From Muribaculaceae bacterium (lineage in GTDB: Bacteria; Bacteroidota; Bacteroidia; Bacteroidales; Muribaculaceae): a stretch of 59,680 nucleotides of DNA. The translations under genes were made by a program, and so were the position numbers. Shown here piece by piece: positions 1 through 7,331 of the stretch. Numbering within the stretch: position 1 is the first letter of the stretch; the number at the start of each line of letters is the position of its first letter. Location of the stretch: assembly GCA_023663365.1 (NCBI GenBank), contig JAMPHP010000008.1:1-59680 (forward strand), given 5' to 3'. The notes beneath the pieces were generated by a model. It made no database searches and was not told where the DNA came from. It saw nothing but the letters and a program-made list of their open reading frames with translations.

Positions 1-14
1 TAATCCCGAAAGTG

Positions 15-22
15 TATCTTTG
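15..22 (+). promoter_or_regulatory. Bacteroidetes -7 box TATCTTTG
   Basis: Perfect match to the Bacteroidetes TAnnTTTG -7 element. Its -33 region would lie at or beyond the window edge, so only half can be judged. No ORF follows on this strand; a plus-oriented terminator comes about 55 bases later, so the product would be a short RNA. Confidence 0.4.
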
Positions 23-74
23 TAGACATTTAATTTGTTTTATGCCACTAAGTTACGAAAACTTTTTGACATGG

Positions 75-113
75 CAAAGCCTCGGCTTGGGAAAGTCGAG
101 GCTTTGTTTTGTG
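75..113 (+). terminator. Intrinsic terminator, plus orientation
   Basis: Ten-base stem CAAAGCCTCG (75-84) / CGAGGCTTTG (97-106) with a 12-base loop, followed by a T-rich run on the plus strand. It ends either a gene left of the window or a short transcript from the promoter at 15-22. Confidence 0.7.
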
Positions 114-131
114 TTTTTCAACATATTACGA

Positions 132-167
132 AAAGAGGGTGCATCAGAATTTTGATGCACCCTCTTT
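132..167 (-). terminator. Intrinsic terminator of the 558-aa LRR gene
   Basis: Perfect 15-bp stem (132-146 with 153-167) around a 6-base loop. On the minus strand it ends in a CTCTTTT tract. It lies about 30 bases past the stop codon of the LRR gene at 198-1874. The stem is symmetrical enough to work in both directions. Confidence 0.8.
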
Positions 168-197
168 AATTCTTGCTATAAAATAAGAACGAAGCTC

Positions 198-1874
198 TTA
201 TCTTACTACGAGTTTGCTGACAGCGCTGTCAACTTTCACAATATAGACACCGGCTGCGAGCGGAAGCTCGCGTGTGTCGCTGCCGATAAGCTCGTGTGCA
301 ATTGTCATGCCCGAGGTGGTGAATATAGCCAGTTGATGACCTGCAGCACCGGTGATGCGGACACCACCTGCTATGGCCGTGATTTCGATGGCGGCGCTTT
401 CTGCAGAGTCAATACCCGATGGCGCTTCATCGAGTGCCTTGATGCTGATGAAATTTTTCCAAACATCGGCGGTCTTATAGGCTTCCACGGATTCGCGAGG
501 GACGTAAAGGGGGATGTCGTAATCTGAGAAAAAGTCTTGTTCTGCTGCTGGAGGAGTAATCGCCGAACATTCAATGCTTTTGAGATTCGAGCAAACAAAG
601 AATGCCCCTTTACCGATAGTCGTCACAGAATTCGGGATTGTCAAAGTGCCTGTAAAACCTGAGCATCCGTTGAAAACGAAGTATTCGAGAGTTGTCACAG
701 AATTCGGAATTGTCAAATTTCCTGTAAAACCGGAGCAACCCCAGAAAGCAGCCTCACCGATAGATGTCACAGAATTCGGGATAGTCAAAGCGCCTGTAAA
801 ACCGGAGCAACCCGAGAATGCGGCGTGTTCGATAGTTGTCACGGAATTTGGGATAGTCAAAGTGCCTGTAAATCCTGAGCAACCGAAGAAAGCGGAGTAT
901 TCGAGAGTTGTCACAGAATTCGGGATAGTCAAAGCGCCTGTAAATCCTGAGCAGCCTTTGAAAGCACTGAAGCCGATATTCGTCACCGAATTCGGGATAA
1001 TCAAATTTCCTGTCAATCCTGAGCAATTGTGGAAGGCTTCCCGTTCAATAGAAGACACCGTATTCGGGATTTTCAAAGTTCCTGTAAAGCCTGAACAACC
1101 CGAGAAAGCGTTGTCCCTGATAACCTTCACCAAATTCGGGATAGTCAAATCTCCTGTGAATCCTGAGCAATTGTGGAAAGCAAACCCTCCAATAGAAAAT
1201 ACCGTATTCGGGATTTTCAAATTTCCTGTAAAACCGGAGCAACCCCAGAAAGCGCCGTGTCCGATAGATGTCACAGAATTCGGGATTTTCAAAGTTCCTG
1301 TAAAGCCTGAACAACCCGAGAAAGCACCATTATCGATAGATGTCACCGTATTCGGGATAGTCAAATTGCCTGTAAAACCGGAGCATTCCTCGAAAGCGTA
1401 ACTACCGATAAACGTCACGGAATTTGGGATAGTCAAATCTCCTGTAAATCCTGAGCAGCCTTTGAATGCGTAAGTACCGATAAACGTCACGGAATTCGGG
1501 ATAGTCAAATCTCCCGTAAACCCGGAGCAACCGCGGAAAGCGCGCTCATGGATATATTTCACAGAACTGGGGATTGTCAACCGCCCCGTAATTTTAGTAC
1601 AATCCATAAATGCGTACGATCCTATTTGGGTAACCATATACTTTGCATTGTTGTAGGTCACTTCACCTGGGATTGTAAGGTTGTGAATCTCCATGGATTC
1701 ATCGGCAAGCCCTAATACGGACGCTGTTTTAGTCGATGAATCGAGGTCATATTTGAGATTGTCTATCGTTATAGTCTGTGCCGATGCCATGGCGGGCAGG
1801 CATAGGAAGATAGCTAAAGCAATCGCCCTTATGGCAGGGAGAGAATGGCGGATAAAATAAATGAGTTCTTTCAT
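198..1874 (-). CDS. BspA-like leucine-rich repeat surface protein, T9SS-like C-terminus
   Basis: A 558-aa secreted protein. Residues 1-32 form a signal peptide (hydrophobic core ending near VSA/ASA-Q). Residues ~75-440 hold about fourteen 23-residue repeats of the BspA/LRR_5 type, with core GxLTIPNSVTxIGxxAFxGC. A short non-repeat segment (SAITPP, then YVPRESVEAYK) closes the array, as is usual for LRR_5 proteins. The last ~70 residues (from SGIDSAES to VSKLVVR) resemble a Por/type IX sorting domain with GVYIVKV and a terminal KLVV-R. Known family members are surface or secreted adhesins; the ligand cannot be predicted. First ~35 and last ~90 residues are nearly identical to those of the neighbouring 1050-aa protein, so the genes are duplicates that differ in repeat content. 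No promoter lies directly upstream, so it may be co-transcribed with that gene. Confidence 0.9.
   Translation of the reverse strand: MKELIYFIRHSLPAIRAIALAIFLCLPAMASAQTITIDNLKYDLDSSTKTASVLGLADESMEIHNLTIPGEVTYNNAKYMVTQIGSYAFMDCTKITGRLTIPSSVKYIHERAFRGCSGFTGDLTIPNSVTFIGTYAFKGCSGFTGDLTIPNSVTFIGSYAFEECSGFTGNLTIPNTVTSIDNGAFSGCSGFTGTLKIPNSVTSIGHGAFWGCSGFTGNLKIPNTVFSIGGFAFHNCSGFTGDLTIPNLVKVIRDNAFSGCSGFTGTLKIPNTVSSIEREAFHNCSGLTGNLIIPNSVTNIGFSAFKGCSGFTGALTIPNSVTTLEYSAFFGCSGFTGTLTIPNSVTTIEHAAFSGCSGFTGALTIPNSVTSIGEAAFWGCSGFTGNLTIPNSVTTLEYFVFNGCSGFTGTLTIPNSVTTIGKGAFFVCSNLKSIECSAITPPAAEQDFFSDYDIPLYVPRESVEAYKTADVWKNFISIKALDEAPSGIDSAESAAIEITAIAGGVRITGAAGHQLAIFTTSGMTIAHELIGSDTRELPLAAGVYIVKVDSAVSKLVVR
600..1590 (-). 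repeat. Intragenic 69-bp tandem repeats (LRR units)
   Basis: The 23-residue LRR units recur at DNA level with a 69-base period. On the plus strand each carries a near-constant block reading like GAATTCGGGATAGTCAAA and then CCTGTAAA. Units are close enough in sequence to allow slippage or recombination inside the gene and with the sister gene. Confidence 0.85.
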
Positions 1875-1907
1875 ATTGATTAGTGGTTTTGATTGGCGTG
1901 GTTAACG

Positions 1908-1962
1908 CTTGAGGTCACCGCTTGGAGCGGAATGAGAGGGTGCACTAAGCGGTGACCTCAAG
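1908..1962 (-). repeat. 16-bp perfect inverted repeat after the 1050-aa LRR gene
   Basis: Arms 1908-1923 (CTTGAGGTCACCGCTT) and 1947-1962 match perfectly around a 23-base loop. It begins 2 bases past the stop of the LRR gene at 1965. There is no clear T-tract, so it may be a weak terminator, an mRNA-stabilising 3' hairpin, or a processing site between two co-transcribed LRR genes. Confidence 0.6.
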
Positions 1963-1964
1963 GT

Positions 1965-4900
1965 TTATCGAACAACGAGTTTGCTGACTGTATTATCAAC
2001 TTTCACGATATAGACACCGGCAGCGAGGGAGAGCTCGTGCTTGTCGCTGCCGATAAGCTCGTGTGCAATTGTCATGCCCGAGGTGGTGAATATGGCCAGT
2101 TGATGACCGGCAGCCCCAGTGATGCGTACACCGCCTGCTATGGCCGTGATCTCGACGGTGGCACTTACAGCGGAGTCTATGCCCGATGGCGCTTCATCGA
2201 GGGGCTTGATGCTGAAGAAGTCTTTCCATACGTCGGCGGTCTTATAGGCTTCTACGGATTCGCGAGGAACGTATAGCGGGATGTCGTAATTTGAGAATGT
2301 GCTCTGGGCTGCAGTAGGCGGCGTAACAGCAGAACATATAATGCTATTGAAACCATTACATCCGTTGAAAGCGCCACTTTCTATAGTAATCACCGAATTT
2401 GGAATAATCAAATCTCCTGAAAATCCTGAGCAATCTTGGAATGCACGTTCTCCGATAGATGTCACTGAATTTGGCATTTTCAAAGTTCCTGTAAATCCGG
2501 AGCATCCCTCGAAAGCGGCACTTCCTATAGTAATCACTGAATTGGGGATAATCAAATCACCAGTGAATCCGGAGCATCCTAAGAAAGCGGCAGGTCCTAT
2601 AGTGATTACTGAATTTGGGATTTTCAAAGTTCCTGTAAATCCTGAGCATCCGCAGAAAGCCCACCCCCCAATACCCGTTATGGAATTGGGAATCGTCAAA
2701 GTTCCAGTAAATCCGGAGCAATTGAAGAAAGCCCACGAACCGATATGTGTTACGGAATTGGGAATAATCAAATCTCCAGTTAAGCCGTAGCATCCACTGA
2801 AAGCGTCGTTATCAATAGATGTAATATTCTTGCCAATTGTTAGTGTGCCAAGGAGTTGGTTATTTGTGAACGCGTAACTGCCAATTGAAGTAACTGAGTA
2901 TACTTCGCCATGGTGAGCTGTGACGTCGGGAATTGTAGGGTTGAAAAGAAGTGTACTCGGGATTTTCTGACCAGTAATGGTGGCAGTCTTATCAAAATCT
3001 TTATAATTGAAAGAAAACGGAGTGTCGACCACTATGGATATTTTGCATTCAGCCGAGAGATTGTATACGGTAGTGGCGGTAATTGTTGCGTTGCCTATTT
3101 TGATGCCCGTCACTTTGCCTGCGTCATCGACGGTGACCACGCTCTCGTCGGAGCTACTCCATGCCACTGGAAGGTCGTAGACACCCTCGGGAAGTACTGT
3201 CGCTGTGAGTGCGAGTGATTGGCTCACTGCAATATCAGCTCCGGTACGGTCAAGGGTAAGGCCATCGAAGGGATTGATGGACCCGAATCGATTCCATTCG
3301 GATCCATTCCTATAGCGTTTCAAGGATTCGCGAGGGACGTATAGCGAGGTACCGTAATTTGGGAATGCGTTATGACCGGCAGTTGGCGGCATTATAGCAA
3401 AACATATAATGATTCCGAATCTGCAATACTCAAAAGCGTAGCCATCGATCCTAGGCCCGGAATTCGGGATTATCAAAGCACCTGTAAAACCGGAGCAATT
3501 GGAGAAAGCCCCGGCACCGATAGTAGTCACTGAATCGGGGATAATCAAATCTCCTGTAAATCCCGGACATTCCTCGAAAGCCCGTGCACCGATAGTTGTG
3601 ACCGAATTCGGAATTGTCAAATCTCCGGTAAACCCCGAGCAGCCGCTGAAAGCCCATTCATCGATAGTTGTGACTGAATTCGGGATAGTCAAAGTGCCTG
3701 TAAATCCTGAGCAATCGTAGAAAGCGTAGTCTCCGATAGAAGTAATATTCTTGCTAATTGTTAGAGTACCGCTAAGAAGTGTGTTATTCTTGAACGCTTC
3801 ATTTCCGATTGCAGTAACTATGTATTCTTCGCCATTGTGGCCTGTGATGTCAGGTATTACAGGATTGACAAGTGGTGTGTCAGGACTTTTCAAGCCCGTA
3901 ACGGTGGCCGTCTTTTCGGCCTCATTGTAAGTGAAAGTAAACGGGGTGTCGTCATCTACGACAACTTTACATTCAGCCGAGAGGCCGTTGACTGTAGTTG
4001 CTGTAATTGTTGTGATACCTATTTTGATGCCCACCACTTTGCCGGTGGCATCGACTGTGGCCACGGTCTCGTCAGAGCTGCTCCATGTCACAGACTGGTC
4101 GTCGTGCACTGTCGCTGTAATCGTGAGCGATTCTCCCACGATTACCTTAGCCATGATGGGATCAAGAGCAATGCCAAAGATTGGTTTGATCTTTGAGAAT
4201 CTTTTCCATATGTTGGCAGTCTTATAGGCATGCCAGGATTCGCAAGGAACGAATAGCGCGATGCTGAAATTTGAAAAAGAATCATTGAAAACTGTTGGCG
4301 GTCTTGTCGCCGTGCATTCAACTCTTTGGATGCCATAGCATCTGAAGAAAGCGAAGTCACCAATATATGCCACTGAATTCGGAATCGTCAAAGAGCCTGT
4401 AAATCCGGAGCATTTGTAGAAAGCGCTGCCATCAATACTATTCACTGAATTTGGGATTGTCAAAGCACCCGTAAAACCGGAGCATTCGTAGAAAGCCTTC
4501 CCACCGATCTTAGTCACTGAATTTGGGATAATCAAATCTCCTGTAAATCCTGAGCATCCCTCGAAAGCCGCATAACTGATAGAAGTCACTGAGTTCGGGA
4601 TAGTCAAAGTTCCTGTAAATCCGGAGCAATGGCGGAAAGCACTGACATCGATCCTATTCACTGAATTCGGAATTGTCAAATCTCCTTTAAATCCGGAGCA
4701 TTCTTCGAAAGCGGAGATGCCGATAGTCGTCACTGAATTCGGGATAGTCAAAGTGCCTGTAAATCCTGAGCAACCGAAGAAAGCGGAGTTACCGATAGTC
4801 ATTACGGAATTGGGTATAGTCAAATGGCCGATAATATTAGTGCAATTCCAGAAGGCCTTGACTCCAATTTCGACAACCGAGTACTTTGCATTGTTGTAAG

Positions 4901-5117
4901 TTACTTCACTTGGAATTGTAAGGTTGTGAATCTCAATAGATGCATCAGCAAGCCCTAATACGGACGCTGTTTTGGTCGACGAAGAGAGTGAGTATTTAAG
5001 ATTTCCTACCGTTACAATCTGAGCCGATACCATGGCGGGCAGGCATAGGAAAATCGCCAATGCAATCATCCTTATCGCGGGGATTGAATGGCGGATAAAA
5101 TAAATGAGTTCTTTCAT
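1965..5117 (-). CDS. Large BspA-like LRR protein with two Big_2 Ig-like domains
   Basis: A 1050-aa secreted protein: signal peptide (1-32), then three LRR_5 blocks separated by two bacterial Ig-like (Big_2) domains. Big_2 signatures are VTWSSSDETVATVDATGKV with ITATTVNGLSAECKV, and VAWSSSDESVVTVDDAGKV with ITATTVYNLSAECKI. Each LRR block ends with a PPT motif and a PRES/PCES-like capping segment. The C-terminus is a Por/T9SS-like sorting domain almost identical to that of the 558-aa neighbour. The architecture (LRR, Ig, LRR, Ig, LRR) fits an extended surface adhesin; the binding partner is unknown. It starts 27 bases after the stop codon of the MBL hydrolase gene, with no TAnnTTTG box between them, so co-transcription is likely. 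Confidence 0.9.
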   Translation of the reverse strand: MKELIYFIRHSIPAIRMIALAIFLCLPAMVSAQIVTVGNLKYSLSSSTKTASVLGLADASIEIHNLTIPSEVTYNNAKYSVVEIGVKAFWNCTNIIGHLTIPNSVMTIGNSAFFGCSGFTGTLTIPNSVTTIGISAFEECSGFKGDLTIPNSVNRIDVSAFRHCSGFTGTLTIPNSVTSISYAAFEGCSGFTGDLIIPNSVTKIGGKAFYECSGFTGALTIPNSVNSIDGSAFYKCSGFTGSLTIPNSVAYIGDFAFFRCYGIQRVECTATRPPTVFNDSFSNFSIALFVPCESWHAYKTANIWKRFSKIKPIFGIALDPIMAKVIVGESLTITATVHDDQSVTWSSSDETVATVDATGKVVGIKIGITTITATTVNGLSAECKVVVDDDTPFTFTYNEAEKTATVTGLKSPDTPLVNPVIPDITGHNGEEYIVTAIGNEAFKNNTLLSGTLTISKNITSIGDYAFYDCSGFTGTLTIPNSVTTIDEWAFSGCSGFTGDLTIPNSVTTIGARAFEECPGFTGDLIIPDSVTTIGAGAFSNCSGFTGALIIPNSGPRIDGYAFEYCRFGIIICFAIMPPTAGHNAFPNYGTSLYVPRESLKRYRNGSEWNRFGSINPFDGLTLDRTGADIAVSQSLALTATVLPEGVYDLPVAWSSSDESVVTVDDAGKVTGIKIGNATITATTVYNLSAECKISIVVDTPFSFNYKDFDKTATITGQKIPSTLLFNPTIPDVTAHHGEVYSVTSIGSYAFTNNQLLGTLTIGKNITSIDNDAFSGCYGLTGDLIIPNSVTHIGSWAFFNCSGFTGTLTIPNSITGIGGWAFCGCSGFTGTLKIPNSVITIGPAAFLGCSGFTGDLIIPNSVITIGSAAFEGCSGFTGTLKMPNSVTSIGERAFQDCSGFSGDLIIPNSVITIESGAFNGCNGFNSIICSAVTPPTAAQSTFSNYDIPLYVPRESVEAYKTADVWKDFFSIKPLDEAPSGIDSAVSATVEITAIAGGVRITGAAGHQLAIFTTSGMTIAHELIGSDKHELSLAAGVYIVKVDNTVSKLVVR

Positions 5118-5144
5118 AAAGATTAGTGATTTTGATTGGCGTGT

Positions 5145-6317
5145 TTAACGTATGTGGAAGGATGTTGAATATATGCTTGCCGGATTTTCGGTAACTGATG
5201 TTACGAAAGAGCCTTCATTGATTAGCGAGCTAATCAATGTTGATGAGGGGTGCCTGTATCTGTTATTGATACCGTGACTTATTATGCACATACAGGCTCG
5301 GAGGCAATTCTTGAAGGGGCGTTGTTTGACTATCAGCTCCCCATGACTGCTATAAGAACCGTGATGTGGTATTTGGATAAATGACACACTCTTCAAACGT
5401 GTCTCTTTGAGTTCTTTGTAGAATTTTGGTAACCACTGGGTGGATATTGTGGCATCACCAAAGTACATGATAGAGGCGTTATAAAATTCTCTCATACCTA
5501 ACTCTTGGTGGAGCCAATGGAGGTATTCAAGAAACCTGTTCGGAGCCCAGCTTCGATTCATATATTGGCCTAAATACAGGGATTCCACATATCTCAGAGA
5601 ACCTGAATATACCACCAAGGAATGTCTGTTCTTGTTTCCCAAAGCATTGTAGATTTTCTTGATTTCCGCGAAATGCTTCGTGAAGTATTGGCCATATTGA
5701 AGCGACTCCCAGACTAAATGTTTTCCGTTAACGGCTTTCTTGAAATCTTGAGCATACCTGTCAATATTGGGATTATAAGGAATATACTCCCATAGCGGGC
5801 AGTCGCTGCTGTACAGCTTTACGCTTATTTCTGCATTGGATTTCAGATAGACTGTACCGATACGGTGTTGACTTGTAAGATCGATTTGAAACGAAGTTAA
5901 GCTCTCTCGTTCAGTCGGTTCAATGTCGTCAGGCATAATCCTTATAATCTGCGCCTCGGGGAACACTCGCTCGGGGTGCAGAGCCATATCAATGTCAAAA
6001 TCACTGCCGTCGATGCGTGCTTGAGCCATAAGGTAGATGCAGAGGTCGTGGCTGAGGAATGGCATCATCACTCGCTTGGGATTCAAAGCGGGGATGCCGT
6101 TGATGTGGTCGCGGTCGAAGTGCGACACTATGAGCAGGTCGACCGCGGTGTCGGAGCCTAAGTCGGAAGCGGCCTTTTTCTGCATGTCCTTATCTGTCAA
6201 CGTGGAGCTGCCGCAGTCGTAGACCATGCGGAACAGCCGGCCTCCGGATTTCTCGCTGATTTCCTCGGAGTAGAAAGCCCCTTGCCCTACGGTATGAAAG
6301 GTGCGTTGGAATAGCAT
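5145..6317 (-). CDS. MBL-fold metallo-hydrolase (ComEC-like signature)
   Basis: A 390-aa cytoplasmic protein with no signal peptide. The metallo-beta-lactamase metal motif is SHFDRDH (residues 65-71), an HxDxDH variant of HxHxDH like that of ComEC-type MBL domains. A second family signature is IQIPHHGSYSSHGE in the C-terminal third, followed by ISHGINNRYRHPSS, which recalls the end of ComEC MBL domains. There are no membrane segments, so it is not ComEC itself. Substrate unknown; stand-alone proteins of this type include phosphodiesterase or nuclease-like enzymes and occur in some defence loci, but no partner gene is visible here. It is the first gene after a structured leader (6370-6760) and has no other recognisable promoter. 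Confidence 0.75.
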   Translation of the reverse strand: MLFQRTFHTVGQGAFYSEEISEKSGGRLFRMVYDCGSSTLTDKDMQKKAASDLGSDTAVDLLIVSHFDRDHINGIPALNPKRVMMPFLSHDLCIYLMAQARIDGSDFDIDMALHPERVFPEAQIIRIMPDDIEPTERESLTSFQIDLTSQHRIGTVYLKSNAEISVKLYSSDCPLWEYIPYNPNIDRYAQDFKKAVNGKHLVWESLQYGQYFTKHFAEIKKIYNALGNKNRHSLVVYSGSLRYVESLYLGQYMNRSWAPNRFLEYLHWLHQELGMREFYNASIMYFGDATISTQWLPKFYKELKETRLKSVSFIQIPHHGSYSSHGELIVKQRPFKNCLRACMCIISHGINNRYRHPSSTLISSLINEGSFVTSVTENPASIYSTSFHIR

Positions 6318-6369
6318 GGCGCAAGTTATGCCCCCGGCTCACAGTCTTGGCATCAGATTGGTTTATAAT

Positions 6370-6727
6370 AAAAAAAGCGTGAGAGCCATACTTGTTGCCC
6401 GTTCCGCTGTCAGAGGCCTTCGCATTGCCCATCATTGTAGAACGAGCAAACTTGCAGAAGCCTCACGCAGAATATGCCAATCGCCCGCATCGGGCGCTCA
6501 CGCGCCGATCCGGACGGAATATACATATCCACATAAGCCATCTACCGTTTGCTACATCCTTGACAATGATTTGAAAGTTGCGAAGTTTCTAACAGCCAAG
6601 AAATAGCGCCGAGTAAACGCTTTTTATAATGTCTTTGTCGACCCCCACCCGCATATCCCTCGACCGGGCTTGGCACCAGCGTGCTCAGGCCTCTGCCGCG
6701 GGGCAATCTGCGTGAAGCGGTCGGCAC
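6370..6727 (-). ncRNA. Candidate structured non-coding RNA or transcription attenuator
   Basis: Gene-free stretch with a promoter (6730-6760) at one end and a hairpin plus seven T's (minus strand, ending ~6370) at the other, giving a ~350-nt RNA. Visible pairings in the transcript: a 12-bp long-range helix (6707-6718 with 6460-6471, one G-U); an outer 3' stem GCGTGAG/CTCACGC (6462-6468 with 6377-6383) directly before the T-tract; an inner 10-bp stem (6440-6449 with 6394-6403, one G-U); and a GC-rich hairpin with a GTGA tetraloop near 6488-6511. The long-range helix and the terminator stem share the same strand, so they exclude each other. RNase P, tmRNA and SRP RNA signatures are absent. It may be a free sRNA or a cis-acting leader of the MBL/LRR genes. 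Confidence 0.55.
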
Positions 6728-6729
6728 GG

Positions 6730-6760
6730 CAAAGATAATAACTATTTTTCACATATACAA
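6730..6760 (-). promoter_or_regulatory. Promoter of the candidate ncRNA/leader
   Basis: Minus-strand TATCTTTG (6730-6737) with TTG (6758-6760) exactly 20 bases upstream, the canonical Bacteroidetes arrangement. Transcription would start near 6722-6725. Confidence 0.7.
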
Positions 6761-6788
6761 TATCTTGCTCAAAATCTGCGGTAAACAG

Positions 6789-6820
6789 AAAAAATAGCCC
6801 CACGCCGGCGGCGTGAGGCT
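6789..6820 (-). terminator. Intrinsic terminator of the small lipoprotein gene
   Basis: Eleven-base stem (6796-6806 with 6810-6820, one mismatch) followed on the minus strand by ATTTTTT. It begins 7 bases past the lipoprotein stop codon and separates that gene from the ncRNA promoter. Confidence 0.85.
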
Positions 6821-6826
6821 GGGTGT

Positions 6827-7243
6827 TTATCGTCGGGCATTGTTGGAGCCGCCGGTGGATGCTTGCGGCAGCTTGGTGGGGCGCGCTGTGGGCAGGCCTC
6901 CGTTGCCGGGCCTTTCGATGCCGCCGACTTGCGAGGGCACGTTGATCACCGGGCCGGGCGCTTGCTGCGGCGGCATGGGTGCCTGCTGCGGCGGGCGTGG
7001 CTGCGAGGGCATGCCTATGGAGCCGGGGCCGTTGCCGATCAGTGGTGGCCGTGGCGGCGTGGGGCGGTAGATGGGGCCGTAGTTCCACACGGGGGTATCC
7101 CAGTAGGTGTTGCCGAGGTATCCGTTGCCGTACCAGTATGGGTTGCCGACTTCCGAGTCGACGTCGACACCGAAGCCGAGGTCGGCACAGGCTGTCAATG
7201 CTGCCGCGGCGGCAAAAAGTGCGATATATAGTGTGCGTTTCAT
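6827..7243 (-). CDS. Small proline-rich lipoprotein, function unknown
   Basis: A 138-aa protein with a lipoprotein signal peptide (MKRTLYIALF, lipobox LTAC, Cys ~19). The mature N-terminus is rich in Tyr, Trp, Gly and Asn (residues ~32-60, e.g. NPYWYGNGYLGNTYWD). The C-terminal half is low-complexity Pro/Gln/Gly, including PPQQAPMPPQQAPGP. It should sit in the envelope, anchored by lipid; the Pro-rich tail may cross or bind peptidoglycan, but that is a guess. Monocistronic: own terminator downstream, divergent rsgA upstream. No enzyme motif is visible. Confidence 0.75.
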   Translation of the reverse strand: MKRTLYIALFAAAAALTACADLGFGVDVDSEVGNPYWYGNGYLGNTYWDTPVWNYGPIYRPTPPRPPLIGNGPGSIGMPSQPRPPQQAPMPPQQAPGPVINVPSQVGGIERPGNGGLPTARPTKLPQASTGGSNNARR

Positions 7244-7318
7244 AGCTCTAATCTGTTATTCTTCTATATTATGAACAATTCGCGGGTCTAAAAAGTCGGC
7301 GCTTTGCCGATTTTTCCG

Positions 7319-7326
7319 TAATTTTG
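7319..7326 (+). promoter_or_regulatory. -7 box TAATTTTG directly before rsgA
   Basis: A TAnnTTTG match that ends 5 bases before the rsgA ATG (7332). Transcription from it would start at or within a few bases of the start codon, giving a leaderless or near-leaderless mRNA. No TTG is found at the usual 19-21 base spacing. Confidence 0.4.
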
Positions 7327-7331
7327 ACCTC

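Noticed and set aside
574-1401. Plus-strand 275-codon ORF with repeated VTEFGIVKxPVKPEQP units
   Set aside because: It is the antisense of the LRR tandem repeats; the periodicity keeps it open. No signal peptide, start context or family features. The minus-strand LRR frame explains the region.
600-1590. Regular 69-base repeats that could suggest a CRISPR array
   Set aside because: Repeats are contiguous, imperfect, and keep an LRR reading frame; there are no unique spacers and no cas genes.
6190-6435. 81-codon minus-strand ORF overlapping the MBL gene start
   Set aside because: It overlaps both the MBL coding region in another frame and the terminator of the candidate RNA, and its product is low in protein-like features.
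6370-6727. RNase P RNA, tmRNA or SRP RNA
   Set aside because: Signature elements (GAGGAAAGTCC-like, tRNA-like ends with tag ORF, GGAAGNAGCAG-type loop) are absent, so no known name is given.
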